Shown here one piece after another: positions 8,997-19,610 of a DNA stretch of 64,000 bases. A program made the translations under genes and the position numbers. The notes under the pieces were generated by a model. The model saw only the letters and a program-made list of their open reading frames with translations. It did no database searches and had not been told where the DNA came from. Each line of letters starts with the position of its first letter. The stretch's first letter is position 1. Location: the NCBI RefSeq assembly GCF_023158935.1, contig NZ_CP096120.1:2108001-2172000 (forward strand), read 5' to 3'. The DNA comes from Acinetobacter portensis. Lineage in GTDB: Bacteria; Pseudomonadota; Gammaproteobacteria; Pseudomonadales; Moraxellaceae.

Positions 8997-10589
8997 TTAA
9001 TGTTCACGTGTATTACGGAACTGAATATCTGGATATCTTTCTTGCATTAACTGTAAATTTACACGACTTGGTGCAAGATACGTTAAGTGACCACCACCAT
9101 CTACAGACAATTGGTCATGTGCTTTTTTCTTAAATTCGTTGAATTTCTTTTCATCATCACATGAAACCCAACGCACTGTATTAATATTTACAGGCTCGTA
9201 CACGCAATCTACTTTGTATTCTTCTTTCAAGCGATATGCAACCACTTCAAATTGAAGTACACCCACAGCACCAACAATTAAGTCATTACTGTTTTGTGGC
9301 ATAAATACTTGCGTTGCGCCTTCTTCTGAAAGTTCTTTCAAACCTTTTTGCAATTGTTTAGATTTCAAAGGATCTTTCAAACGAACACGGCGGAACATTT
9401 CAGGTGCAAAGTGAGGAATACCTGTAAATTGTAATTTTTCACCTGAAGTGAATGTATCACCAATTTGAATGGTACCGTGGTTATGCAAACCAATAATATC
9501 ACCCGGCCAAGCTTCCTCTAAATGCTGACGATCGCCCGCTAAAAACGTCAGTGCATCACTAATACGCACATCTTTATCTAAGCGAACATGCTTCATTTTC
9601 AAGCCTTTTTCATAACGACCTGAACAAATACGCATGAATGCAATACGGTCACGATGCTTCGGATCCATATTCGCTTGAATTTTAAATACAAAACCAGTAA
9701 AGCCTTCTTCTGTTGCTTCCACAATACGGTCAGCTGTTGGATGAGCTTTTGGTTCAGGCGCATATAGACTAAATGCATCTAGCACATGATCTACACCAAA
9801 GTTACCTAAAGCTGTACCAAATAATACAGGTGTTTGACGACCCGCAAGGAATTCTTCACGATCTAACGGATCATTTGCCATTTGCACAAGTTCTAAAGAC
9901 TCTTCAAATGCAGCCCAAGCAAGTTCACCTACTTTTTCACGTAAATCTGCATGGTCATAGCCATCGCGTACTTCAATGTCTGTAATAACCGAACCAAAGC
10001 CAGCTTTATATACATAAAACTTTTCTTCAATTAAGTTATACACGCCTGCAAAATCACGACCTGTACCTAAAGGCCATGTTAATGGAACGCATTTAATTTT
10101 TAGGACATTTTCAATTTCATCTAGAAGTTCTAATGGCTCACGAATTTCACGGTCCATTTTGTTCACAAATGAAATAATTGGTGTGTCACGCATGCGACAC
10201 ACTTCCATTAATTTAATGGTACGGTCTTCGACACCTTTTGCACCATCAATCACCATTAATGCAGAGTCTACTGCTGTTAATGTACGGTAGGTATCTTCAG
10301 AGAAATCTTCATGCCCTGGTGTATCAAGCAGGTTGATCATTTTGTCTTTAAATGGGAACTGCATAACAGATGTGGTAATAGAAATACCACGTTCTTTTTC
10401 CATTTCCATCCAATCCGATGTTGCAGCACGATCAGATTTACGGCTTTTTACCATACCCGCAACTTGAATGGCTTGACCCCACAATAACAGCTTTTCTGTC
10501 ATTGTTGTTTTACCAGCATCGGGGTGGGAAATAATAGCGAAGGTACGTCGTTGAGCGACTTGTTCCGCTAGTTCTTGTTTAAAGCTCAT
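8997..10589 (-). CDS. prfC: Peptide chain release factor 3
   Basis: RF3 is a translational GTPase that recycles RF1/RF2 from the ribosome after peptide release. The P-loop HPDAGKTT lies near residue 20, followed by the switch region with ERGIS, then [14 protein letters not shown] and NKMDRE, in the order expected of the EF-G/RF3 GTPase domain; beta-barrel domains II and III follow. Length is about 530 residues, standard for RF3. I choose the ATG at 10589 ([11 protein letters not shown]) over one three codons upstream, because family members begin this way. It stands alone with its own terminator. Confidence 0.96.
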   Translation of the reverse strand: MSFKQELAEQVAQRRTFAIISHPDAGKTTMTEKLLLWGQAIQVAGMVKSRKSDRAATSDWMEMEKERGISITTSVMQFPFKDKMINLLDTPGHEDFSEDTYRTLTAVDSALMVIDGAKGVEDRTIKLMEVCRMRDTPIISFVNKMDREIREPLELLDEIENVLKIKCVPLTWPLGTGRDFAGVYNLIEEKFYVYKAGFGSVITDIEVRDGYDHADLREKVGELAWAAFEESLELVQMANDPLDREEFLAGRQTPVLFGTALGNFGVDHVLDAFSLYAPEPKAHPTADRIVEATEEGFTGFVFKIQANMDPKHRDRIAFMRICSGRYEKGLKMKHVRLDKDVRISDALTFLAGDRQHLEEAWPGDIIGLHNHGTIQIGDTFTSGEKLQFTGIPHFAPEMFRRVRLKDPLKSKQLQKGLKELSEEGATQVFMPQNSNDLIVGAVGVLQFEVVAYRLKEEYKVDCVYEPVNINTVRWVSCDDEKKFNEFKKKAHDQLSVDGGGHLTYLAPSRVNLQLMQERYPDIQFRNTREH

Positions 10590-10737
10590 GAAATACACCT
10601 ACTGCAGATAATCGCAGTGTAAAGATCAATACGATCAATATGAAAAATTGGCGATATTGTATCTGATTATCGGTTTTTCATCCATGATGTTATGTAGGCT
10701 AAATTTTGGATTTTTTATTGCAATAAAGTTAGCAGTG

Positions 10738-12795
10738 TCATTTTTCTAACTCTTCAACAGGCATAGGTTTACCCAGTAAAAAACCTTGGAGTTGGTGACA
10801 CCCAAGACGCTTTAGTACATCTTTTTGGAATTCCGTTTCAACACCCTCAGCTGTAACTATTAAGCCTAAATTTGTTGCCAACTTAACAATACTTTCTAAA
10901 ATAATTTCATCTTTACTGTTTTGTTCTAAGTCTTTAATAAAGGCACGATCAATTTTCAACTCATCTACAGGCAATTGTTTTAAATACAAGAAACTTGAAT
11001 GCCCTGTACCAAAATCATCAATTGCTAATTTAATACCCATTTGTCGTAATCTAAGAAAACTACGTAAACTCGTATCTACATTGTGCATTGCTGTAGATTC
11101 GGTAATTTCTATCATTAAACGATCGCTTTTAATTTCATAGCGACTAAATAGATTCTCTAGAATTGAAAATAAATGTTTATGCTCAAATTGAATCGCTGAC
11201 AAATTTACAGCCAATGGGAAAAATTGCTTTTGATTGGCATTTTCCCAAATTTGAATTTGCTTACAAGCCTGCTCTAAAGCCCAATATCCCATTTGAATGA
11301 TGAGACCAGTTTTCTCTGCACCATGAATAAACATGTTAGGTCCTAATAGGCCATGTATAGGATGGTTCCAGCGAATCAGCGCTTCAACTCCACAAATCTC
11401 TTCAGTATTTGTAATAAATTTTGGTTGATAAAACAAAGTAAATTGTTGCTCTTCTACTGCTTTATATAAATCATTAATTAATTTTGTTTGACTTTTAGAT
11501 TCAGACTGAACATCACTATAACTAAAGATGCTATAGGTATTTCGTCCTTGCTTTTTAGAATGCAACATCGCTGAATCTGCATTCATCATGAGGTCTTGCA
11601 AGTTATTACCATGTTCAGGAAATATTGCTATGCCAATACTAATCGACATATTAATTTCCTTTCCTGCAATCAAGAAACCCTCTTGAACAATTTGGTGTGT
11701 GCGTTCTGCTGTATAAGTTGCATACTCAATAGTTGAGTCTTCAATCACAAGTAAAAATTCATCTCCACCAATCCGCATGAGTTTTTCATTGCTTGCGAGT
11801 TGTTTATGAATTCTATTTGCAACTTGTATAAGTAATTGATCGCCAATATGATGCCCAAAAACATCATTTACAGCTTTAAAGCGATCTATATCAATATATA
11901 AAAATGCACTCTTTCCTCTACTCAAACGCTGTTGGGAGAAAAGAAGATTTGCATATTCCGTAAGGAATAATCGGTTCGGTAATTTTGTTAAATTATCTTG
12001 TAAAGCTTGGCTTGCTAAGTCTTTATTTAAATTTAATAATTCCTTATTACGCTCTTCTAGCCGTTGTTCTAATAAGGTAATAATAAATGAAACCGCCAAT
12101 ACAAGACTGGTCACAAATACAATTAAGAAAAAAATGATACCTTGATTTTGCTGTACAACAACTTCAGCACTGGTTGCAGAATTCAAATGAAATGATACAG
12201 CAGCCATCCCTGTGTAATGCATTCCGACAATCGTGAATGCCATCATTACAGCCAGTAAAAGCTTATACCAAGATTTATTCAGAACCGCATTTTTATATTT
12301 AAATAACAGCCAAAAAGTAATACCTGAACCAAAAATAGCAATCAGAACAGAACATGTAACAATCAATAAATTATAAAAACTTGAATAACCATCAATAATC
12401 AACCCCATCATTCCTAAGTAATGCATACCAGAAATTCCAAGCCCCATGAGTACGGAACCTAGCATGAGTTTTGGGGTCGTAAGAGTTGCTTGTGAGGTAA
12501 GCCAAACAGCAAAAGAAGATGCAATAAATGCGATGAGTAATGAAACAATGGTTAGCGTGTAATCGAAGTAATAACCGCTTGGTAAATGACACGCAAGCAT
12601 GCCAATAAAATGCATGAGCCAAATTGCAATACCAAAGAAAAACCCACTTAACAGAATTGAAACTTTTTGATAACTTATATTATTTTTAATATTTCGTGGA
12701 ATTGCACTTTCTACAGATAAAGCAATATAGCAAGCTAAAATAGAAATAACTATTGAGCCTATAACCAAATCGACATCATAGTGAAGTGGAAGCAT
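10738..12795 (-). CDS. MHYT-GGDEF-EAL c-di-GMP signalling protein
   Basis: A 685-residue membrane protein. Residues 1-245 hold seven hydrophobic segments with three MHYT-type motifs (MHFIGML at 61, MHYLGMM at 124, MHYTGMA at 192), a sensor thought to bind copper and respond to gases. A GGDEF domain follows, with an intact GGDEF at 343-347, and then an EAL domain with EAL at 471-473 plus the DDFGTGHSS and metal-binding acidic motifs. The RxxD inhibitory site is absent. Both catalytic signatures are kept, so it could make or degrade c-di-GMP. It is monocistronic. The signal it senses and its net activity are unknown. Confidence 0.92.
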   Translation of the reverse strand: MLPLHYDVDLVIGSIVISILACYIALSVESAIPRNIKNNISYQKVSILLSGFFFGIAIWLMHFIGMLACHLPSGYYFDYTLTIVSLLIAFIASSFAVWLTSQATLTTPKLMLGSVLMGLGISGMHYLGMMGLIIDGYSSFYNLLIVTCSVLIAIFGSGITFWLLFKYKNAVLNKSWYKLLLAVMMAFTIVGMHYTGMAAVSFHLNSATSAEVVVQQNQGIIFFLIVFVTSLVLAVSFIITLLEQRLEERNKELLNLNKDLASQALQDNLTKLPNRLFLTEYANLLFSQQRLSRGKSAFLYIDIDRFKAVNDVFGHHIGDQLLIQVANRIHKQLASNEKLMRIGGDEFLLVIEDSTIEYATYTAERTHQIVQEGFLIAGKEINMSISIGIAIFPEHGNNLQDLMMNADSAMLHSKKQGRNTYSIFSYSDVQSESKSQTKLINDLYKAVEEQQFTLFYQPKFITNTEEICGVEALIRWNHPIHGLLGPNMFIHGAEKTGLIIQMGYWALEQACKQIQIWENANQKQFFPLAVNLSAIQFEHKHLFSILENLFSRYEIKSDRLMIEITESTAMHNVDTSLRSFLRLRQMGIKLAIDDFGTGHSSFLYLKQLPVDELKIDRAFIKDLEQNSKDEIILESIVKLATNLGLIVTAEGVETEFQKDVLKRLGCHQLQGFLLGKPMPVEELEK

Positions 12796-13009
12796 AGCCC
12801 GCCTCTATATTTATCTTATTTTTATTTTGCACTCTGTCCAATATACGTACTCATCTAATAAATGTAAAAAACTTTCGTAAAGGATTATAAATACAAAATC
12901 TAAACTTAGAATGTTATATAACTTACTGAAGGTCAAGAATTTATCATATATATTGCTACATATTAATACTTATAACTCAAAAATAGCTACAGAGTAAATA
13001 TAACGTTCA

Positions 13010-13040
13010 AAAGAAGACCAGCATATTGCTGGTCTTCTTT
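13010..13040. terminator. Terminator downstream of prc
   Basis: Hairpin with arms AAAGAAGACCAGCA and TGCTGGTCTTCTTT around a three-base loop, close after the prc stop codon; A/T runs on both sides allow use in either direction. Confidence 0.85.
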
Positions 13041-13044
13041 GTAC

Positions 13045-15240
13045 TTATTTCACAACTGCGTTTTTATTTAACTGATGATAATCAAATAAAACATTTGCAG
13101 CTTCTGTTACAAAAGCTTCCTCCTCAGCTAATGGCGGGCGCTTATTGGCCTTCATTTTCGCTCTAGATTCAGCTAAAGCATCTAAAGAAGCTTGATAACT
13201 TTCCCAATTCGCATGTGGTTTTAACCCTGTTTCCTGACGACGTAAGTTTTCAGCTTCTAAGGTTTGCTTCTCAAGTGCTTTTAATTCAGCTTTACGCTGA
13301 TCAATATCTAGCACAGTGGTTTTCTTATCATCCGCTTTCTTAGAAATTACGGTACGTTTTTCTAAATATTTAAATTGAGGATCAAGCCTAACGCGTTGCT
13401 GAGACAACTTTGTTAACTCAGAAATATATGGCTGAACAGAACCTTCACGTTTAAAAGGTGCCGTTGGAATAGTATCCCACTCTAAAGCATTTTTAGATTT
13501 ACGTTCACCAAATGCCTCATTGTAAATATCGACCAATTTAATATCTGGTACAACACCTTTATTTTGCGTACTTCCACCTGTAATTCTATAGAATTTACGC
13601 TGAGTTAATGTTGCTTGACCATGTGCTAAATTATCTAACTGAACTTGCGCAGTCCCCTTACCTGTTGTAGTACTGCCAATCACAATACCACGCTCATAAT
13701 CTTGAATTGCAGCAGAGTAAATTTCACTTGCAGAAGCAGAAGCCAGGTTAATCATGACAGCCAATGGACCTGCATAAGTTTGCGCACCGCCATCGGTATC
13801 TTCAAAGACATTTACATTGCCGTTGCCATCACGAATTTGAACAACAGGACCAGACTTAATCACCTGACCAAGCATACGTGCAACTTCTTCTAATGAACCA
13901 CCTGGGTTATTACGCAAGTCAATTAAAATACCATCGACATTTTGAGCTGCTAAAGATTTCAATGCATTATTAGTATCTTCAGAAACAGAACGATATTCTG
14001 TACCTGCTCTACGAGCACGATAATTTAAATAGAACGATGGAATTTCAATTACACCATAAGCATGTTTTTTACCATCTCGCGTAATTTCGACTGTACGTGA
14101 ACGCACACCTGAATCTTCCTCTTGAATCACATCACGCACCAACGGAACTGTACGCGCTTGATTCATCGATGCGCCTGCACCAAGCAACTGAATTGTTACT
14201 TTTGTGCCACGTTTACCACGAATTAAACCTACAATTTCATTGCTTGGCCAACCAATTACATCCACCATTTTCTCGCCATCTTGGGCAACCCCAATAATGC
14301 GATCTCCAGATTTGATTTGTCCCGATTTACTTGCAGGACCACCTTCTACAATGGTTTCAATTTTGGTGTAATCTTCATTGCCACGCTCAGGTCGAATAGA
14401 AACCCCAATCCCTTCTAATTGCAATGTCGTTTGACGATTCAACTCCATCGCATCTACAGGTGGGAAATAGTTACTATGCGGATCGTAAGTTAAAGTCATC
14501 GCATTTAATGTTTTATCTAAAACATCATCGCTCTTCACACGGCTCATGCGTTCAAGCTGACGCGTGTATCGTTTCGTCAATGTTTGAACTGGTGTTAAAT
14601 CTTCTGGGCCTGTTAAATCTTGACCATTTGCAAGCTCAGGATTTTCTTTTAAAGCTTTTTGTTTCGCCTGCTCTTCTTCTTTACTAATCGTTAAATTAAT
14701 AAGCTGCGAAACTAGCATTTTATTCCAATGTGCTTTTTGTTCCGCTTCTGTTTTAAAGAATGGCGCTTTTTCTCGATCAGTTTCAATAACCACATTCGGT
14801 TGATTCAAGTTCTGCGGCTTTTTCAACTCTGCCAACATATATTCATAGAACTGCTTTAAACGATTACGATATTGTTCATGAATAATATATGGCCCAGACA
14901 AGTCACCTGCTTTTAATGCAGCACCCAAAGTCGCACCGTAGCTTTTTTGATATTTTTCAATTTCTGGTGCTAAAAATAATGTGTGTTCAGGATCTAAACT
15001 ATCAAGATAAAAATCGAGAATACGCTTAGAAGTCTCCGCATCTAAACGTTGATTTAAATAATGTTGTCGATCTACCAAAGTTGCCAATTGACGAGAAACT
15101 AAAGCCTGTTCTTGAGTCGGAACGATTTTTTTAGTTGTAGCCGCCGTTTCAGTTGCAGCAACAGCCTCATTAATGACATGGCTAAAGAAAAAGCCACCCG
15201 TTGCTATTGCAACTGCACATGCGATTGTTTGAAGTTTCAT
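13045..15240 (-). CDS. prc: C-terminal processing periplasmic protease Prc/Tsp
   Basis: A serine-lysine peptidase of family S41 that trims or degrades periplasmic proteins, including lipoprotein and cell-wall enzyme substrates. From the ATG at 15240 the protein has 731 residues with an N-terminal signal segment (AIATGGFFFSHVINEAVA). That start has AAGGAAG about 11 bases upstream; a start 11 codons earlier would lie inside this region. A PDZ domain (LQLEGIGVSIRPE ... GDRIIGVAQDG) comes first, then the catalytic part with NLASASASEIYSAAIQDY (Ser) and GKGTAQ (Lys), and a C-terminal DUF3340-like tail. Length fits Tsp rather than the shorter CtpA. Confidence 0.93.
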   Translation of the reverse strand: MKLQTIACAVAIATGGFFFSHVINEAVAATETAATTKKIVPTQEQALVSRQLATLVDRQHYLNQRLDAETSKRILDFYLDSLDPEHTLFLAPEIEKYQKSYGATLGAALKAGDLSGPYIIHEQYRNRLKQFYEYMLAELKKPQNLNQPNVVIETDREKAPFFKTEAEQKAHWNKMLVSQLINLTISKEEEQAKQKALKENPELANGQDLTGPEDLTPVQTLTKRYTRQLERMSRVKSDDVLDKTLNAMTLTYDPHSNYFPPVDAMELNRQTTLQLEGIGVSIRPERGNEDYTKIETIVEGGPASKSGQIKSGDRIIGVAQDGEKMVDVIGWPSNEIVGLIRGKRGTKVTIQLLGAGASMNQARTVPLVRDVIQEEDSGVRSRTVEITRDGKKHAYGVIEIPSFYLNYRARRAGTEYRSVSEDTNNALKSLAAQNVDGILIDLRNNPGGSLEEVARMLGQVIKSGPVVQIRDGNGNVNVFEDTDGGAQTYAGPLAVMINLASASASEIYSAAIQDYERGIVIGSTTTGKGTAQVQLDNLAHGQATLTQRKFYRITGGSTQNKGVVPDIKLVDIYNEAFGERKSKNALEWDTIPTAPFKREGSVQPYISELTKLSQQRVRLDPQFKYLEKRTVISKKADDKKTTVLDIDQRKAELKALEKQTLEAENLRRQETGLKPHANWESYQASLDALAESRAKMKANKRPPLAEEEAFVTEAANVLFDYHQLNKNAVVK

Positions 15241-15439
15241 AAATAATTTGTACTTCCTTGGTATTTTGACCAAATTTCTGTGCCTATTTTGTCTTGAAAT
15301 TGGATATATTCAATGACTTAAACAGCTTAACTTAATTTTATAATGTAGTTTTATCATAAACTGTGCTGACAAAATGTAGCAAATCATTGCAAAATTCGGT
15401 TATTGTTTTTCATGAAAAACTCCAAAAACGGATACCGAT

Positions 15440-16462
15440 ATGATTGGCGCATTGATGCTCGACATCGCTGGCACAGAACTTACTCAAGAAGATATTCAAC
15501 TATTACAAACTCCGCAAGTCGGTGGTGTCATTTTATTTGGGCGAAATATTGAATCGCCAAAGCAAGTTCGTGCGCTAACAGACCATATGCGACAAATTCG
15601 ACCTGAAATTTTAATTGCAGTCGATCAAGAAGGTGGGCGTGTACAACGCCTTAGAAAAGGCTTTACCTTACTTCCTGCAATGGGTCGTTTTGGTGAGCTG
15701 TATAAAACTAATCCGAATAAAGCTTTAGATTTAACTGAACAATGTGGATGGTTAATGGCAACGGAAGTACTTGCTGTTGGCATCGACTTTAGTTTTGCAC
15801 CTGTTTTGGACTTAAATGACATTAGTGATGTTATTGGTGACCGTAGTTTTGCCACAAATATTGATGACATCATTCCACTTGCTGAAGCCTTCTTAAAAGG
15901 CATGAAACGTGCAGGAATGGCATCTACAGGTAAGCATTTCCCTGGACACGGTTCGGTAAAAGCAGATTCACATGTTGCCGCAGCAATCGATTCGCGCTCA
16001 TTTGAAGAAATTCAACAAAAAGACATGCAAACATTTATTCAACTTAAACCACAGTTAGATGCATTAATGCCTGCACATGTGATTTACGACAAAGTAGACC
16101 CAAATCCTGCTGGTTTTTCTGAGTTTTGGATTCAGCAAGTTTTACGCAAAGATTTAGATTTTGATGGTGTGCTTTTCTCTGATGATTTAAGTATGCAAGC
16201 AGCATGTGTTGCGGGTGGCGCAGATTCACGTATTCAAGCTGCTTTAAAAGCGGGTTGCGATATGGGCTTAGTCTGCAATGACCGTGAAGCACAATGTATC
16301 GCTTTAGAAGGAATTGTAGATTTACCATTACCCAACCAAGCACGTTTAGAACGCATGCGTGGTCGTATTCCAGATATTAAAATTGACGATGAGCTTGCGC
16401 TAGGCGATGAATGGTTAAAAGTTAGAGACAATATTGTCGCATTCAAGAATTCATTAGATTAA
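15440..16462 (+). CDS. nagZ: Beta-N-acetylglucosaminidase NagZ
   Basis: A cytosolic family 3 glycoside hydrolase that removes GlcNAc from anhydromuropeptides during cell-wall recycling. The 340-residue protein carries AVDQEGGRVQRL, the signature KHFPGHGSVKADSH (with the catalytic histidine on the flexible loop) and the nucleophile Asp in LFSDDLSMQA. Length is that of single-domain Gram-negative NagZ. It is divergent from prc, sharing a 200-bp gap that presumably holds both promoters. A terminator follows directly. Confidence 0.95.
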   Translation: MIGALMLDIAGTELTQEDIQLLQTPQVGGVILFGRNIESPKQVRALTDHMRQIRPEILIAVDQEGGRVQRLRKGFTLLPAMGRFGELYKTNPNKALDLTEQCGWLMATEVLAVGIDFSFAPVLDLNDISDVIGDRSFATNIDDIIPLAEAFLKGMKRAGMASTGKHFPGHGSVKADSHVAAAIDSRSFEEIQQKDMQTFIQLKPQLDALMPAHVIYDKVDPNPAGFSEFWIQQVLRKDLDFDGVLFSDDLSMQAACVAGGADSRIQAALKAGCDMGLVCNDREAQCIALEGIVDLPLPNQARLERMRGRIPDIKIDDELALGDEWLKVRDNIVAFKNSLD

Positions 16463-16470
16463 CCATTTTA

Positions 16471-16496
16471 AAGAGCATCTTCGGATGCTCTTTTTA
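16471..16496 (+). terminator. nagZ terminator
   Basis: AAGAGCATC - TTCG tetraloop - GATGCTCTT followed by T residues, immediately after nagZ. Confidence 0.9.
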
Positions 16497-16671
16497 TAAA
16501 TAATAGATGCTAAAAATATTATAAAACTTTAAATTTCATGTATTTTCCAAATATATAAATCAAAAACATTATCTCAACAGTATGATTCATTGTATTTTTC
16601 TTGATTGATGCTTCATTGTCCTGCTTAGGACTGTTAATATCGAGTAGAAATTTCTAAGTGATCAAACCGCT

Positions 16672-17937
16672 ATGCAAGAGTCTATTGAACAATATATGCA
16701 AACGGTAGGACAACAAGCTCGCAAAGCATCACGCGTGCTCGCAAGTGCCTCTACCCAAGCAAAGAATAACGCTTTATCTGCAATTTATACTGCTTTACAA
16801 AACAGTGAATCTGCAATTTTAGCTGCTAATCAAATTGATATGACCAAAGCACATGCCAACAATTTGGACAGTGCCTTACTTGATCGCTTAGAACTTACAC
16901 CCACACGCTTTCAAGGCATGTTAGATGGCTTAAAAGATGTCATTGGACTTGCTGACCCTATTGGTCAAATTACAGATATGGCATACCGTCCATCAGGTAT
17001 TCACCTAGGTAAAATGCGCGTACCTTTAGGCGTTGTCGGTATGATTTACGAATCTCGTCCAAACGTAACTTTAGAAGCTGCTTCGCTTGCGCTTAAATCT
17101 GGTAATGCCATTATTTTACGTGGTGGCTCAGAAGCACTTGAATCGAATAAAGCCATTGCTGAAGCGGTTCAGCACGGTTTAAAAACTGCAGGTTTACCTG
17201 AAAATTCTGTACAAGTGATTAATACTTCAGATCGTGCGGCTGTAGGTCAACTCATTACCCTAACCGAATTTGTGGATGTGATTATTCCACGTGGCGGCAA
17301 AGGCTTAATTGAACGTATTACTAACGATGCTCGCATTCCTGTTATTAAACATTTAGATGGTAATTGCCACGTATTTGTTGAAGCACAAGCAGACTTTAAC
17401 AAAGCACTTCCCATTGCCTTAAATGCCAAAACACATCGTTATGGCGTATGTAATGCAATGGAAACTTTGCTTGTAGATGAAAAAGTTGCAGCTGAGTTTT
17501 TACCTCAAGTAGCAAAACTTTATGCAGAAAAACAAGTTGAGCTTCGTGGTTGCCCAGAAACTCAAAAAATCCTTGGAAGTACTGTTATTGCAGCAACTGA
17601 AGAAGATTGGTACACAGAGTATTTAGGACCAATTCTAGCTGTTAAAGTTGTTTCAGGTATGGATGAAGCAATTGATCATATTAATAAATATGGTTCACAT
17701 CACACAGATTCAATTATTACTGAAAACTTTAGTCTTGCACGCCAATTCCTTGCTTGCGTAGATTCAAGCTCTGTCATGATCAATGCATCAACTCGCTTTG
17801 CAGATGGCTTTGAATATGGCTTAGGTGCTGAAATTGGTATTTCTACAGACAAAATTCATGCACGTGGCCCAGTGGGTTTAGAAGGTTTAACATCGCAAAA
17901 ATGGATTGTTTTTGGTGATGGTCAAATTCGCCAATAG
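16672..17937 (+). CDS. proA: Gamma-glutamyl phosphate reductase
   Basis: Catalyses the NADPH-dependent reduction of glutamyl-5-phosphate to the semialdehyde, the second step of proline synthesis. The 421-residue protein has the aldehyde dehydrogenase-like fold with [38 protein letters not shown] and the catalytic cysteine in [11 protein letters not shown] (around residue 261). Length is standard. The proB gene is not adjacent, as in other Acinetobacter-like genomes. A strong terminator lies 20 bp after the stop. Confidence 0.96.
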   Translation: MQESIEQYMQTVGQQARKASRVLASASTQAKNNALSAIYTALQNSESAILAANQIDMTKAHANNLDSALLDRLELTPTRFQGMLDGLKDVIGLADPIGQITDMAYRPSGIHLGKMRVPLGVVGMIYESRPNVTLEAASLALKSGNAIILRGGSEALESNKAIAEAVQHGLKTAGLPENSVQVINTSDRAAVGQLITLTEFVDVIIPRGGKGLIERITNDARIPVIKHLDGNCHVFVEAQADFNKALPIALNAKTHRYGVCNAMETLLVDEKVAAEFLPQVAKLYAEKQVELRGCPETQKILGSTVIAATEEDWYTEYLGPILAVKVVSGMDEAIDHINKYGSHHTDSIITENFSLARQFLACVDSSSVMINASTRFADGFEYGLGAEIGISTDKIHARGPVGLEGLTSQKWIVFGDGQIRQ

Positions 17938-17956
17938 ATCAAATTCAAGACAAACA

Positions 17957-17988
17957 AAAAGGGTTAATTTTGAATTAACCCTTTTTTT
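17957..17988 (+). terminator. proA terminator
   Basis: Stem AAGGGTTAATT / AATTAACCCTT with a short loop followed by seven T residues. Confidence 0.92.
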
Positions 17989-18346
17989 ATTTATTTGAAA
18001 AAATAAGTTCATAATTTCATAAGAAATAATTTATAAATTACACCTAATCTATCAAAAATTAATCACATATTATTTTTATGGATATTTTCCAAACTATGCT
18101 ATGTTAATTGCATGTTTCAAATGAAATACCACTATTTCAGTAATAAATGGAATCAATAGATCCATAAATTTTAATTATTATTGAATAAAGGGTCGATTGT
18201 GCTTAAGTCTAATCTCCTAAAGTCTATCTAGGACAAGAAAAAAGCACATGATACAAATATACACATAGATCAAAAGATAATGAATATCAATGATCAAGGG
18301 TAATACAACAATTCAAGTACGATAATTTTTAGTTAAGGGAAAGGTC
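17989..18346. other. Upstream region of ackA-pta
   Basis: A 358-bp AT-rich gap without a credible reading frame. It contains a weak long-range inverted repeat, TGTGCTT at about 18198 and AAGCACA at about 18242, which could form a 5' leader hairpin. No riboswitch class was recognised. It presumably carries the ackA promoter. Confidence 0.5.
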
Positions 18347-19561
18347 ATGCCTAAATCAGTACTCGTAATCAATTGCGGTTCATCTTCAATCAAGTTTGCA
18401 CTTTTACTCGAAGATCAAGACTTTCGCATTCATGGTTTAGCTGAAAACTTAGGTACGCCAGAAGCCCGAATTAAAGGTGTCACTGTTGGTAATGAACCCG
18501 TAGATATCCATATTCCAAACGCAGGTCATAGCGAAGCATTAGAAGTTGGTTTATCGCGCTTAGCGAACTACAAACCAGATGCAATTGGTCACCGTATTGT
18601 ACACGGCGGTACATTAACTAAAGCCGAACTTATTACAGAAGATATTATTGACACAATTCGTCAAGCTACACCACTTGCTCCGCTTCACAACCCTGCTCAC
18701 TTAGTAGGTATTGAAGCGACTCGTCGTTTATTCCCAGATTTACCACAAGTTGCAGTTTTCGATACAGCATTCCATCAAACTATGCCTGCTCATGCTTACC
18801 GCTATGCAGTGCCTAAGTTCCTTTATACAGAACACAATGTACGTCGTTACGGTTTCCACGGCACAAGCCATGCTTACGTTTCTGAACGTGGTTCTGAACT
18901 TGCAGGCAGCTTAAAGCAAGGTGGCTGGTTAGTTGCACACTTAGGAAACGGTAGCTCAACTTGCGCAGTATGGAATGGTCAATCTGTAGATACCTCTATG
19001 GGCTTAACACCGCTTGAAGGCCTTGTAATGGGTACACGTAGTGGTGATGTTGACCCAAGTATGCACAGTTTCCTTGCGAAAAACTTAGGTTGGGATATCT
19101 ACAAAATCGACAAAATGCTCAATAGTCAATCTGGTCTTTTAGGTTTGTCTGATCTTTCTAACGATATGCGTACACTGATTGAAGCTTCAGAAAAAGGCAA
19201 CGAAGATGCTGCTTTAGCAATTGAAGTATTCTGCTACCGTCTTGCTAAATCGCTTTCTGCATTAAGCTGTGGTTTACCTCGCTTAGATGGCTTGTTCTTC
19301 ACCGGTGGTATTGGTGAAAACTCTGCTTACATCCGTGAAAAAACACTAGGTTACATGCCACACTTTGGTTTCAATCTAAGCAAAGATGGCAACAACAACT
19401 TAAAACGCGGTACAGAAGGTCGTATCGACAATGGAACAGGTCCTCAAATTTGGGTAGTTCCAACCGATGAAGAAGGTCGTATTGCGAAAGAAACTGCATC
19501 TGTTGTTCAAAGTGGACTTGGTGCATTAACCGCAAAAAAGTCTGAAGCTGTATCGGCTTAA
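18347..19561 (+). CDS. ackA: Acetate kinase
   Basis: Interconverts acetate plus ATP and acetyl phosphate. The 404-residue protein has the ASKHA-fold signature VINCGSSSIKFALL at the N-terminus, GHRIVHGG, FDTAFHQTMP, RRYGFHGTSH and the HLGNGSS phosphate loop, all in order. An AAGGGAAAGG purine-rich stretch precedes the ATG. It lies 49 bp ahead of pta on the same strand, forming the classical ackA-pta pair for acetate uptake or overflow. Confidence 0.97.
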   Translation: MPKSVLVINCGSSSIKFALLLEDQDFRIHGLAENLGTPEARIKGVTVGNEPVDIHIPNAGHSEALEVGLSRLANYKPDAIGHRIVHGGTLTKAELITEDIIDTIRQATPLAPLHNPAHLVGIEATRRLFPDLPQVAVFDTAFHQTMPAHAYRYAVPKFLYTEHNVRRYGFHGTSHAYVSERGSELAGSLKQGGWLVAHLGNGSSTCAVWNGQSVDTSMGLTPLEGLVMGTRSGDVDPSMHSFLAKNLGWDIYKIDKMLNSQSGLLGLSDLSNDMRTLIEASEKGNEDAALAIEVFCYRLAKSLSALSCGLPRLDGLFFTGGIGENSAYIREKTLGYMPHFGFNLSKDGNNNLKRGTEGRIDNGTGPQIWVVPTDEEGRIAKETASVVQSGLGALTAKKSEAVSA

Positions 19562-19610
19562 CGTATTACATTTAACTCAATTTAATTTAATTTTTAAGAT
19601 TTAGACGTAT

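Noticed and set aside
14097..14687. Plus-strand frames inside prc
   Set aside because: Antisense to a strongly conserved coding region; no ribosome site or homology visible.
15241..15273. Upstream start for prc
   Set aside because: It would place charged residues before the signal peptide, and the best ribosome site lies inside this extension.
18198..18248. Riboswitch in the ackA leader
   Set aside because: Only one weak 7-bp long-range pairing was seen; no conserved riboswitch core is recognisable.
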